A stretch of DNA of 6,271 nt, from assembly GCA_028275075.1 (NCBI GenBank), contig JAQCNK010000168.1:1-6271 (forward strand), in the 5' to 3' direction. How positions within the stretch are numbered: the first letter of the stretch is position 1; every line of letters begins with the position of its first letter. A program made the translations under genes and the position numbers. The notes under the pieces are model-generated. The model was not told where the DNA came from. It worked only from the letters and a program-made list of their open reading frames with translations, and did no database searches. This DNA is from Haloarcula sp. Lineage in GTDB: Archaea > Halobacteriota > Halobacteria > Halobacteriales > Haloarculaceae. Below are positions 1-6,271 of this stretch, piece after piece.

Positions 1-410
1 AGATGGTACACCGTCAGGCCGGCGTCGCGGAGCCCCTCGACATCACCGGCGCTGGCGTTGGGTGCGATGACGAGGTCAGGGTTTGCCCCCGCGACCTTCT
101 CCCGGCTCACGCCGAAACTCGCCGAGACGTTTGTCCGGCTCTCGGACCCTTCCAGATACGCGGCGTACTGGGTCAGCCCGACGACCTGATCACGACCGCC
201 GATCTCCCACATCGTCTGGGCGGCCGAGGGGTTCGTCGTCACCACCCGGTCGGGTCGGTCCTCGATGGTCAGTTCGGTCCCGGTCGCGTCGGTCACCGTC
301 ATCGGGAACGTGCAGTTCTGATCGGCCTGTTGCGCACTCACGGCTGCCGGCGTCGCCGCAACCGCGGCGAGCACGAGCAGGCCGACGATGAGTGTCGGAA
401 GTCGTCGCAT
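1..410 (-). CDS. btuF: ABC transporter substrate-binding protein, BtuF-like (3' end cut off)
   Basis: This is the N-terminal 136 residues of an extracellular solute-binding protein for the BtuCD-type importer encoded next door; the rest lies beyond the left edge. The start is the ATG whose complement is at 408-410. Residues 1-26 form a Sec-type signal peptide: MRRLP, a hydrophobic core, then an Ala-Val-Ser-Ala cleavage site before QQ. No lipobox cysteine follows, so it is probably not a lipoprotein; many haloarchaeal relatives are anchored by a C-terminal PGF motif, which is not visible here. The mature part shows the class III binding-protein opening: VTDATGTELTIEDRPDRVV (residues 39-57), then NPSAAQTMWEIGG, VVGLTQY, and NPDLVIAPN at 110-118. 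It is divergent from btuC. Cobalamin specificity is inferred from context; siderophore or heme binding proteins share this fold. Confidence 0.86.
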   Translation of the reverse strand, partial: MRRLPTLIVGLLVLAAVAATPAAVSAQQADQNCTFPMTVTDATGTELTIEDRPDRVVTTNPSAAQTMWEIGGRDQVVGLTQYAAYLEGSESRTNVSASFGVSREKVAGANPDLVIAPNASAGDVEGLRDAGLTVYH

Positions 411-469
411 TGTCCCTACCGCTAACGCCGAACAATAAATATTTACCTACTGCAAGTGGGTTTTCAGTC
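411..469. promoter_or_regulatory. Divergent btuF/btuC promoter with a palindromic TATA box
   Basis: The 59 bp between the two start codons hold one AT-rich element, the perfect 10-bp palindrome TAAATATTTA at 436-445. Its centre (440.5) is about 29.5 bp from the btuC GTG at 470 and about 30.5 bp from the first base of the btuF ATG at 410. Haloarchaeal TATA boxes usually lie about 25-28 bp before the transcription start, so both transcripts would be leaderless or nearly so. On the rightward side the box is preceded by CGAACAA, which resembles a purine-rich BRE; on the leftward side it is preceded by GTAGG, a poorer match. There is no room for a cobalamin riboswitch, and I see no clear operator repeat. 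Confidence 0.68.
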
Positions 470-1540
470 GTGCGAACCCACCGGAAAACGGCCATCTGGT
501 CGCTCGCGCTCTCTCTGCTGCTTGCCGTCGTCATCACGGTGAGCGCGGCAATCGGTCCAGTGTGGATTCCGCCGACTGACGTTGCCCAAGTGCTTCTCAA
601 CGCCGTTGTCGTTCCGACTGCGGTTGAGATTTCCGGGCCAATCGTCGACGTGACGACCCAACCTATCTTCCAGTTTCGCGTCTCGCCGATCCAACAGCAG
701 ATCGTCATGGGGATTCGACTCCCGCGTATCCTGCTTGGCGCCGTCGTCGGCTTCGCGCTCGCCGCGGCCGGGACCATCATGCAGGGTATCTTCCGCAACC
801 CGATGGCCGACCCCTCCATCATCGGCGTCTCCTCGGGCGCGGCCGTCGGCGCTGTGGGCTTCATCGTTGTCGGCGGGACGCTTCCGTTCGGCCTGGGGCT
901 GAGAGGGGCCGCCTTCGCCGGCTCACTCGTCGCGGCCTTCGGCGTCTACCTCATCGCGACTGAAGGGGGCCGGACGCCCGTGGCGACGCTCTTGCTTGCG
1001 GGCGTCGCCGTCCAGACCTTCCTCGGTGCCGTGGTCTCGTTCCTCCTGCTCAACGCCGGCGAGAGCATCCGTCGAGCGCTGTTCTGGCTGATGGGACATC
1101 TTAAGGGGGCCGCTTGGCCGGACGTGTGGTCCAGTCTCGTGCTGGTCGCGATTCCCTTTGCACTCTTGCTCGTCTACGCCCGGGACCTGAACGTCATGCT
1201 GTTGGGCGAGGAAGACGCCCAGAGTCTCGGTATCGAGGTGGAACGGACAAAACGCATACTGCTCGGGCTATCCTCGTTGGCGACTGCCGCAGGCGTCGCC
1301 GTCGCCGGCATCATCGGCTTTGTCGGGCTCATCGTCCCGCACGTGATGCGCCTGCTCGTTGGGCCGGACCACCGCGTGCTCTTGCCCACGTCGGCGCTGG
1401 CGGGGGCCGCCTTCCTCGTAGCGACCGACACGCTCGCTCGCTCCGGGAGCGCGGAGGTTCCCGTCGGCATCGTCACCGCCGCGCTCGGAGCGCCCTTCTT
1501 CCTCTATCTGCTGCGCCAGCGGGAGGTCCACGAGCTATGA
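470..1540 (+). CDS. btuC: Cobalamin/iron-complex type ABC transporter permease, BtuC (FecCD family)
   Basis: Membrane permease of a type II ABC importer, forming the channel with BtuD and docking BtuF outside. I chose the GTG at 470 (356 aa) because it sits about 29 bp after the TATA box and gives VRTHRKTAIW just before the first helix; a GTG at 392 would overlap btuF and read through the promoter. About nine to ten hydrophobic segments are visible, the first at residues 9-29. Family signatures are RLPR at 83-86, RNPMADPSIIGVSSGA at 109-124, the cytoplasmic coupling region GEEDAQSLG at 246-254 that contacts the ATPase, and GIIGFVGLIVPH at 280-291 followed by RLLVGPDHRVLLPTSAL. The outer loop between helix 1 and RLPR (about residues 34-82) is longer than in E. 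coli BtuC. The stop codon overlaps the btuD ATG, so the two are translated together. FecCD family assignment is secure; the substrate is inferred. Confidence 0.93.
   Translation: MRTHRKTAIWSLALSLLLAVVITVSAAIGPVWIPPTDVAQVLLNAVVVPTAVEISGPIVDVTTQPIFQFRVSPIQQQIVMGIRLPRILLGAVVGFALAAAGTIMQGIFRNPMADPSIIGVSSGAAVGAVGFIVVGGTLPFGLGLRGAAFAGSLVAAFGVYLIATEGGRTPVATLLLAGVAVQTFLGAVVSFLLLNAGESIRRALFWLMGHLKGAAWPDVWSSLVLVAIPFALLLVYARDLNVMLLGEEDAQSLGIEVERTKRILLGLSSLATAAGVAVAGIIGFVGLIVPHVMRLLVGPDHRVLLPTSALAGAAFLVATDTLARSGSAEVPVGIVTAALGAPFFLYLLRQREVHEL
1521..1527 (+). promoter_or_regulatory. Strong Shine-Dalgarno sequence for btuD
   Basis: GGGAGGT lies inside the 3' end of btuC and ends nine bases before the ATG at 1537. 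It matches the CCUCC end of archaeal 16S rRNA. It supports 1537 as the btuD start over the in-frame ATG at 1579 and fits the usual haloarchaeal split: leaderless first gene, Shine-Dalgarno for internal operon genes. Confidence 0.7.
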
Positions 1541-2796
1541 GCGACCGGTGGCAGGCACACGACGGCCAGTCAGTGCCGATGCTGAGCGCCGAGGATATCT
1601 CGGTGTCGCTTGGCGACACGGAGATTCTCTCGAACGTCTCACTGACCGCGGAGTGTGGCTCCGTTGTCGGCCTCGTGGGCCCCAACGGCGCTGGAAAGAC
1701 GACCACGCTCCGGCTCCTCAGGGCGACGTTGTCGCCCGACTGCGGGACAGTCCGCGTGGCCGGAGACCCCATCGAGGGACTCTCATCGAAACAGGTGAGC
1801 CAGCGGGTCGCCAGTACGCCACAGGCGACGACGCTCTCGTTCGAGTTCACTGTCCGGCAGACGGTCGAGATGGGTCGCACGCCACATCTGAGCCGGTTCG
1901 ACCGGGCCGATAGCGGGGACCGTGAGATCGTCGAGGCCGCGATGGAGCGCGCGGACGTGGCCCGCTTTGCCGACCGCCCCGTCACCTCGCTGTCTGGCGG
2001 GGAGCGCCAGCGCGTCCTGCTGGCGCGCGCGCTCGCTCAGGACACGCCTGTCTTGTTGCTGGACGAACCCACGTCGAACCTCGACATCAACCACGCCGTC
2101 AACACGCTCGAACTGGTCGCAGGCCTTGCCCGGGAGGGAAAGACCGCCGTCGCGGCCATCCACGATCTGAACCTCGCCGCACGCTACTGCGACGAACTCG
2201 TCTTGCTCGCCGACGGCGAGGTCCGCGCTGCGGGCGAGCCAGGCGAGGTGTTACAGACGCCGACACTCCGGGACGCTTTCGACGCCACCACACTTGTCAC
2301 CGGCCAGCCGGGGGCCGACGCGCCGCTGGTGACACCACTTCCCGACTGCGAGCCGGTCGACCAAGCCATCCACGTCGTCGGTACCGGTAGGCAGGCCGCT
2401 GCGGCCGTTGCACGGCTGGTCGCCTCCGGCGCGACCGTCTCCGTAGGTGTCGTCCCCAGCGGTGACGCGGCCGCGGAGCGCGCCCGCGAACTCGGATGTG
2501 AGAACGTCACGGTGCCGCCATTCGCGGGTGTCGACGACAACTCACGACAGCGGGCGACGGAACTGGCCCGGGCGGCCGACGCCGTCGTGGTCGCCGATGA
2601 TGTGGGTGATGCAAACGAGTCGGTCGTCGCCGCGGCCGAACGCGTCGTCACTCTGGCAGGCGAGGGCGTATCTGTCGTCAAGTCGACCCGGGCGACGGTC
2701 GCGACGCTCCCCGACGTCGTTTCCGGACTCGCGACTCGCCAGAGACAGGCCAGTGACGACAGGCGCGTCGAGTCACGGGAACAGCAAGACCGATAG
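1537..2796 (+). CDS. btuD: Cobalamin-type ABC transporter ATPase BtuD with extra C-terminal Rossmann-like domain
   Basis: Cytoplasmic ATPase that powers the BtuC importer, 419 aa. The ATPase core spans about residues 16-255: Walker A GPNGAGKTT at 48-56, Q-loop Gln96 in STPQ, signature LSGGERQR at 152-159, Walker B VLLLDEPT at 172-179 with catalytic Glu177, D-loop SNLD at 180-183, and switch His209 in AIHDLN. All catalytic residues are intact. Classical BtuD/FecE proteins end near residue 260; here about 125 further residues (275-400) form an alternating strand/helix domain starting IHVVGTGRQAAAAVARLV, then VSVGVVPSGDAAAERARELG, a PPF motif at 327-329 and ADAVVVADDVGDAN at 347-360. A charged tail (399-419) follows. 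From memory, similar extensions occur in other archaeal corrinoid-type ATPases; their role is unknown to me. The start at 1537 overlaps the btuC stop and has a strong Shine-Dalgarno sequence. Cobalamin is inferred. Confidence 0.92.
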   Translation: MSDRWQAHDGQSVPMLSAEDISVSLGDTEILSNVSLTAECGSVVGLVGPNGAGKTTTLRLLRATLSPDCGTVRVAGDPIEGLSSKQVSQRVASTPQATTLSFEFTVRQTVEMGRTPHLSRFDRADSGDREIVEAAMERADVARFADRPVTSLSGGERQRVLLARALAQDTPVLLLDEPTSNLDINHAVNTLELVAGLAREGKTAVAAIHDLNLAARYCDELVLLADGEVRAAGEPGEVLQTPTLRDAFDATTLVTGQPGADAPLVTPLPDCEPVDQAIHVVGTGRQAAAAVARLVASGATVSVGVVPSGDAAAERARELGCENVTVPPFAGVDDNSRQRATELARAADAVVVADDVGDANESVVAAAERVVTLAGEGVSVVKSTRATVATLPDVVSGLATRQRQASDDRRVESREQQDR

Positions 2797-2818
2797 CGGT
2801 CCCGACCTATTCTCGTCC

Positions 2819-5170
2819 GTGGACGACACTATCGCGTGGCTCCGCGAGCGCCCCTACTACGAGGGCCAGATAGTCGATGCGCGCACGGTCCCCGGTCGGG
2901 CAGCGACGACCGACGACTGCGATCTCGACTCCCGGCTTGCTGGCGTCCTCGCCGAGGAGGGCATCACTGACCTTTACGCCCATCAGACCGCCGCTATCGA
3001 CGCGGTACGAAGCGGTGACAACGCCGTCCTCGCGACCGAGACAGCGAGCGGGAAGAGCCTGGCCTACACCGTCCCGGCCTTCGAGCGGGCGCTTGACAGA
3101 CGGGCCACGACGCTCTACGTCGCCCCGCAGGTCGCGCTGATAAACGACCAGACCGAGACGCTCTCGGAGCTGGCACAGGGACTTGGTTTCGCCTCCGGCG
3201 TTTCCGTCGCCCAATACACCGGTCGCCAGTCCAAATCAGAGAAGGAGGCCATCCGTGAGCGCCAGCCAACAGTCCTGTTGACGACCCCTGACATGCTCCA
3301 CTACGGAATCCTGCCACACGCTCACCGGCTGTGGGACTGGTTCTTCGCTCGGCTGGAGACCGTTATCGTTGACGAAGTCCACGGCTACCGCGGTATCTTC
3401 GGCAGCCACGTCTCGCTCGTGATGCGGCGGCTCCAGCGCATCGCCGAGCGGTTCGACAGCGACCCCGAGTGGGTCTGCTGTTCGGCGACCATCGGAAACC
3501 CCGTCGAACACGCCGCGGCCGTCACGGGCCAGCCCGCCGACTCGTTCGCGCTCGTCGACGAGGACGCCAGCGCCAGCGGTCCGCGCCACTGGCTCCTGTG
3601 GAATCCCCCCGAGTACGACGGACAGGACGGGTGGGGGTCCGGGCGCCGCAAGTCGAGTCATGCCGAGACCAAGCGGCTGTTCGTCGATCTCGTCGAGCGG
3701 GGACTACAGACGGTGGTGTTCGCCGGCTCCCGCCAGACTGCCGAGCGCTACGCCAGCGACGCCGCCGACGAACTACGCTCGCGGGGCCACCACGACCTCG
3801 CCGACGGTGTGGGGGCGTATCAGGCGGCGCTCACGAACGAGAAGCGCCGGGATCTGGAGCGGCGGCTCCAGTCGGGTGACCTTCGCGGCGTCTGGTCGAC
3901 AAGCGCGCTCGAACTCGGCGTCGACGTCGGGGGTCTCGACGCCGTCCTCATCGATAGCTATCCCGGCACACGGATGCGCGCGTTCCAGCAGGCCGGCCGC
4001 GCCGGTCGGGGCACCGACCCGGCCCTGGTCGCGCTGATCGGCGGCGAGGATCAACTCGACCAGTACGTCATACGCAACCCCGAAACGCTGTTCGAGAAAC
4101 CGGCCGAGCAGGCCGTCACCAACCCCGAAAACGACCGGCTCTTGCCGGACCACGTGCTCGCCGCGGCAGGCGAGAACTGGCTCTCCGCCGACGACGACCG
4201 CCACTTCGGCGACACCTTCCCGGACGTGGTCGGAGACCTCGAATCGGCGGACAAACTGGAGCGACGGCGTACTGACGACGGCGTTCGCTGGACCTCCACG
4301 GGCCGGCCCCACCACGATATGAGCCTGCGCACCGTTGACGACCGCGAGGTGAAACTGGTGGCGAGCGGCGATGTCATCGCCCGACTTCCGTTTGCGGACG
4401 CCCTTCGTGACGCCCATCCCGGTGCGATATACCACCACCAGGGTCGTCGGTACGAGGTGACTGACCTCGACCTCACTACGGGCGTCGCTCAACTCGACCG
4501 GACGTGGGCGGATTACTACACGCGCGTGCTCCACGAGAAGACCATCACCGTCGAGACCGACCTGCAGGAGCGTCCGCTACCGACCCGCGAAGACGTGCCG
4601 GTCCGCTTTGCGTCGGTGACGATGCGAAAGCAGATCACGGGATACGAGCGACGCGACGGCTCCTCGGGGGAGACACTGGGCCGGCGCGCGCTTGCCCTTC
4701 CCGAGACCAGCCTGGAGACGAAAGCGCTGTACTACACTGTTCCGGACGAGTTAGAGCGAGCGCTCCGCGCGGGCGAGTACGGGACTGGCGACACCGAGGA
4801 GTTCGGCGGTTCGATCCACGCCGCCGAACACGCTATGATATCGATGTTCCCGTTCGAGTATCTCTGTGACCGCGGCGACATCGGCGGCCTCTCCACGCCG
4901 CTGCATCCCCACACTGGCGAGCCGACTATCTTCATCTACGACGGGTATCCCGGGGGTATCGGACTGAACAGAGCGGCCTACAACGATGTGGGGCCGCTGC
5001 TGGAGACCACGCTCTCGATGCTTCGCTCGTGTACCTGTGCGTCGGGCTGTCCGGCCTGCGTGCAGTCGCCCCACTGTGGCAACGCCAACGATCCGCTGGA
5101 CAAACACGGCGCCATACACCTGCTCGACGGGCTGACCGAGGGCTATACGGGTCGACAGAACGATTGCTAG
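2819..5170 (+). CDS. DEAD/DEAH-box superfamily 2 helicase, YprA/MrfA/Hrq1-like, with C-terminal zinc-binding (DUF1998/MZB) region
   Basis: ATP-dependent DNA helicase, 783 aa from this GTG. N-terminal RecA-like domain: motif I ATETASGKS at 72-80, TTPDMLH at 155-161, motif II DEVH at 185-188, motif III SAT at 222-224. Second RecA-like domain: STSALELGVDVG at 360-371 and motif VI QQAGRAGRG at 390-398. Then the group-typical HPGAIYHHQGRRYEV at 533-547, HAAEHA at 667-672 and FIYDGYPGGIGL at 705-716, ending in a cysteine cluster CxCx3CxxC at 738, 740, 744 and 747, with a fifth Cys at 753. The bacterial relative MrfA acts in mitomycin-damage repair and Hrq1 in crosslink repair; a DNA repair role here is inference. 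The start is uncertain: 2819 yields MDDTIAWLRERPYYEGQ, matching my memory of family N-termini; GTG 2753 would add 22 polar residues and overlap btuD by 44 nt. Neither has a Shine-Dalgarno sequence or promoter, suggesting readthrough from btuCD. Confidence 0.9.
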   Translation: MDDTIAWLRERPYYEGQIVDARTVPGRAATTDDCDLDSRLAGVLAEEGITDLYAHQTAAIDAVRSGDNAVLATETASGKSLAYTVPAFERALDRRATTLYVAPQVALINDQTETLSELAQGLGFASGVSVAQYTGRQSKSEKEAIRERQPTVLLTTPDMLHYGILPHAHRLWDWFFARLETVIVDEVHGYRGIFGSHVSLVMRRLQRIAERFDSDPEWVCCSATIGNPVEHAAAVTGQPADSFALVDEDASASGPRHWLLWNPPEYDGQDGWGSGRRKSSHAETKRLFVDLVERGLQTVVFAGSRQTAERYASDAADELRSRGHHDLADGVGAYQAALTNEKRRDLERRLQSGDLRGVWSTSALELGVDVGGLDAVLIDSYPGTRMRAFQQAGRAGRGTDPALVALIGGEDQLDQYVIRNPETLFEKPAEQAVTNPENDRLLPDHVLAAAGENWLSADDDRHFGDTFPDVVGDLESADKLERRRTDDGVRWTSTGRPHHDMSLRTVDDREVKLVASGDVIARLPFADALRDAHPGAIYHHQGRRYEVTDLDLTTGVAQLDRTWADYYTRVLHEKTITVETDLQERPLPTREDVPVRFASVTMRKQITGYERRDGSSGETLGRRALALPETSLETKALYYTVPDELERALRAGEYGTGDTEEFGGSIHAAEHAMISMFPFEYLCDRGDIGGLSTPLHPHTGEPTIFIYDGYPGGIGLNRAAYNDVGPLLETTLSMLRSCTCASGCPACVQSPHCGNANDPLDKHGAIHLLDGLTEGYTGRQNDC

Positions 5171-5233
5171 AGTTCGGCTCCGCCAGACCCCGGCGAATCT
5201 CTATCAGGGCTGCTATCGACCCGTATAATACTG
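5171..5233. other. Short gap between convergent genes
   Basis: These 63 bp separate the 3' ends of the helicase and the AIR synthase-like gene, so both transcripts should end here or read into each other. I see only a weak potential hairpin (CGCC at 5181-5184 with GGCG at 5192-5195) and an AT-rich patch GTATAATAC at 5223-5231. There is no convincing oligo-T terminator on either strand. Confidence 0.35.
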
Positions 5234-6241
5234 TCACTCCCCGGCGAACGCCTCGAAGACGCCCCAGGAGGGGTCGCTGTCGGGTGCCGAGAGCGAATCG
5301 CCGTCCACGGAGACCCCGTCACCCTCGGTCACCGTGCCAACGACTGCGGCGGCCGTTCCACGCTCACGGAGTGTTTCGACCACCGCCTCACTGCCGCCCG
5401 ACTGGACCGTCAGCAGCAGCGTCCCGGCGCTTGTCACCGTCCACGGGTCCACATCGATGGCGTCACACAATGCAGCCACACCCGGTTTGAGCGGCATCGC
5501 GTCGGCGTCGATGTCGAACCGGACCCCGGCACCACTGGCCATCTCGATGAGTCCGCCCGCCACCCCGCCTTCCGTCGCATCGTGCATCGCGGTGACGCCG
5601 CCGCATTCGAAAGCGCTGCGGGCGTCCGCGACGGCGGCGATGTCCTCGATGCGCTCTTGGGCGGTTGCGACAGTCTCCGGTGCGAGGCCCAACTGCTCCG
5701 GGTACAGTGTCGAGAGCAGGCCCGTCAGTTCCGCCGCCAGACCGGTCGTCACGACGATGTCGTCGCCAGGGACCGCGCCGTCCGGGCGGACGATGTCGTC
5801 GTGGTCCCCCACCCCGAGGACTGTCGCCCCGCCGACCCACGAACTGTCGATACCGGGATAGCGGGCCGTGTGACCCGAGACGATACTTACACCGAGACGA
5901 TCGGCATGGGCCGACAGGCCCGTCCACATCGATTCGAGGTCGTCGTCGCTCCAAGACGGCGGCAGCGTCAGATTGACACCGAGATGGGTCGGTGTGACGC
6001 CGGAGACAGCCACGTCTGTCAGGCAGATTTCCAGAGCGAGTCGGCCGGCACGTCGCCACCCGAGTTCAGGGAGGATAGAGATTGGGTCGGTCGCGATGAC
6101 GACCGCCCGGTCGCCGATATCGAGGACACCGAAGTCGACGCCGTGTCGCGGACCGACCGCCACGTCTTCGCGCTCACGGCCCAGATTTGGGTAGATGACA
6201 TCGGCGAACGTTTCGCTGTCGATCTTGCCGAGGTCGCTCAT
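5234..6241 (-). CDS. AIR synthase family protein (PurM/HypE-like), function unassigned
   Basis: Cytoplasmic protein of 335 aa in the PurM/ThiL/SelD/HypE superfamily, whose members bind ATP and phosphorylate or dehydrate an acyl or amide substrate. The N-terminal domain shows ATDPI at 50-54, LTDVAVSGVTPTHLGVNLTLPP around 74-95 (the counterpart of the HypE NDlaVmGAkP segment) and VSGHTARY at 121-128. The C-terminal domain begins near VPGDDIVVTTG (157-167) and contains AMHDATEGGVAGGLIEMA at 218-235, the counterpart of the HypE MRDpTRGGLa segment. The protein ends WGVFEAFAGE and lacks the C-terminal cysteine that carries the thiocarbamate in HypE, and no hyp or hydrogenase genes are in view. A role in hydrogenase maturation is therefore unlikely. 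Purine synthesis (PurM) and thiamine phosphate kinase (ThiL) fit less well by motif. The ATG at 6241 is preceded by a TATA-like box at leaderless spacing. The gene converges on the helicase and is transcribed separately. Confidence 0.87.
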   Translation of the reverse strand: MSDLGKIDSETFADVIYPNLGREREDVAVGPRHGVDFGVLDIGDRAVVIATDPISILPELGWRRAGRLALEICLTDVAVSGVTPTHLGVNLTLPPSWSDDDLESMWTGLSAHADRLGVSIVSGHTARYPGIDSSWVGGATVLGVGDHDDIVRPDGAVPGDDIVVTTGLAAELTGLLSTLYPEQLGLAPETVATAQERIEDIAAVADARSAFECGGVTAMHDATEGGVAGGLIEMASGAGVRFDIDADAMPLKPGVAALCDAIDVDPWTVTSAGTLLLTVQSGGSEAVVETLRERGTAAAVVGTVTEGDGVSVDGDSLSAPDSDPSWGVFEAFAGE

Positions 6242-6263
6242 GTTACACGTACGGCCGAGCGGC

Positions 6264-6269
6264 TCTAAA
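6264..6269 (-). promoter_or_regulatory. TATA-like box for the AIR synthase-like gene
   Basis: On the minus strand the sequence TTTAGA is centred about 25 bp before the ATG at 6241, in otherwise GC-rich DNA. This spacing fits a haloarchaeal leaderless promoter. No Shine-Dalgarno sequence precedes the ATG. The BRE would lie past the window edge. Confidence 0.45.
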
Positions 6270-6271
6270 GC

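Noticed and set aside
392..469. An N-terminal extension of btuC from a GTG at 392, adding 26 residues
   Set aside because: It would overlap the first codons of btuF and translate through the TATA box. The added residues do not resemble the family, while GTG 470 fits leaderless spacing.
411..469. A cobalamin riboswitch upstream of btuC
   Set aside because: The gap is only 59 bp and the transcripts appear leaderless. A cobalamin riboswitch needs roughly 200 nt, and no B12-box-like sequence is present.
190..864. A 224-codon minus-strand open frame across the btuF start and btuC
   Set aside because: It is antisense to a clear permease, is rich in Thr, Ser, Arg and Ala without family motifs, and crosses the divergent promoter. 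Such shadows are common in GC-rich haloarchaeal DNA.
1114..1536. A 141-codon upstream extension of btuD in the same frame
   Set aside because: It lies wholly within btuC in another frame and is Arg-rich without family similarity. ATG 1537 has a strong Shine-Dalgarno sequence and a stop/start overlap.
3773..4534. A 253-codon minus-strand open frame within the helicase gene
   Set aside because: The opposite strand encodes conserved helicase motifs throughout. The antisense product shows no recognisable motif or promoter.
5181..5195. A hairpin terminator after the helicase gene
   Set aside because: The stem is only four base pairs with no T-run after it. It could arise by chance in GC-rich DNA.
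5582..6268. A 228-codon plus-strand open frame opposite the AIR synthase-like gene
   Set aside because: It is a frame shadow of a gene with clear superfamily motifs; the translation is Arg/Asp-rich with no domain pattern.

Overview
The window looks like haloarchaeal chromosome, probably near Haloarcula and relatives. The DNA is very GC-rich, the proteins are rich in Asp and Glu, antisense frames are open over long stretches, and promoters are short AT-rich boxes about 25-30 bp before start codons, as expected for leaderless transcripts. The genus is inference.

Layout. (1) Positions 1-2796 hold a complete type II ABC importer of the BtuCDF/FecCD class. The solute-binding protein btuF reads leftward and is cut by the window edge. 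The permease btuC and the ATPase btuD read rightward, with a 4-nt stop/start overlap and a strong Shine-Dalgarno sequence before btuD. The 59-bp gap between btuF and btuC contains one perfectly palindromic TATA element placed almost midway between the two start codons. The ATPase carries an extra C-terminal Rossmann-like domain of about 125 residues. Cobalamin or corrinoid is the best substrate guess, but siderophore or heme cannot be excluded from sequence.

(2) Positions 2819-5170 (or from 2753) encode a superfamily 2 helicase of the YprA/MrfA/Hrq1 group. It has all its core motifs and a C-terminal cysteine cluster. It follows btuD directly, without a visible promoter of its own, so it is probably the last gene of the same transcript. 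A functional link to import is not evident.

(3) Positions 5234-6241, reading leftward and converging on the helicase, encode a PurM/HypE-like AIR synthase family protein. It has its own leaderless promoter at the right edge. It lacks the C-terminal cysteine of true HypE, so hydrogenase maturation is unlikely.

I saw no RNA genes, mobile elements, CRISPR arrays or integration sites. The DNA is almost entirely coding. The parts that most deserve a second look are the symmetric divergent promoter, the BtuD C-terminal domain and the orphan HypE-like protein.
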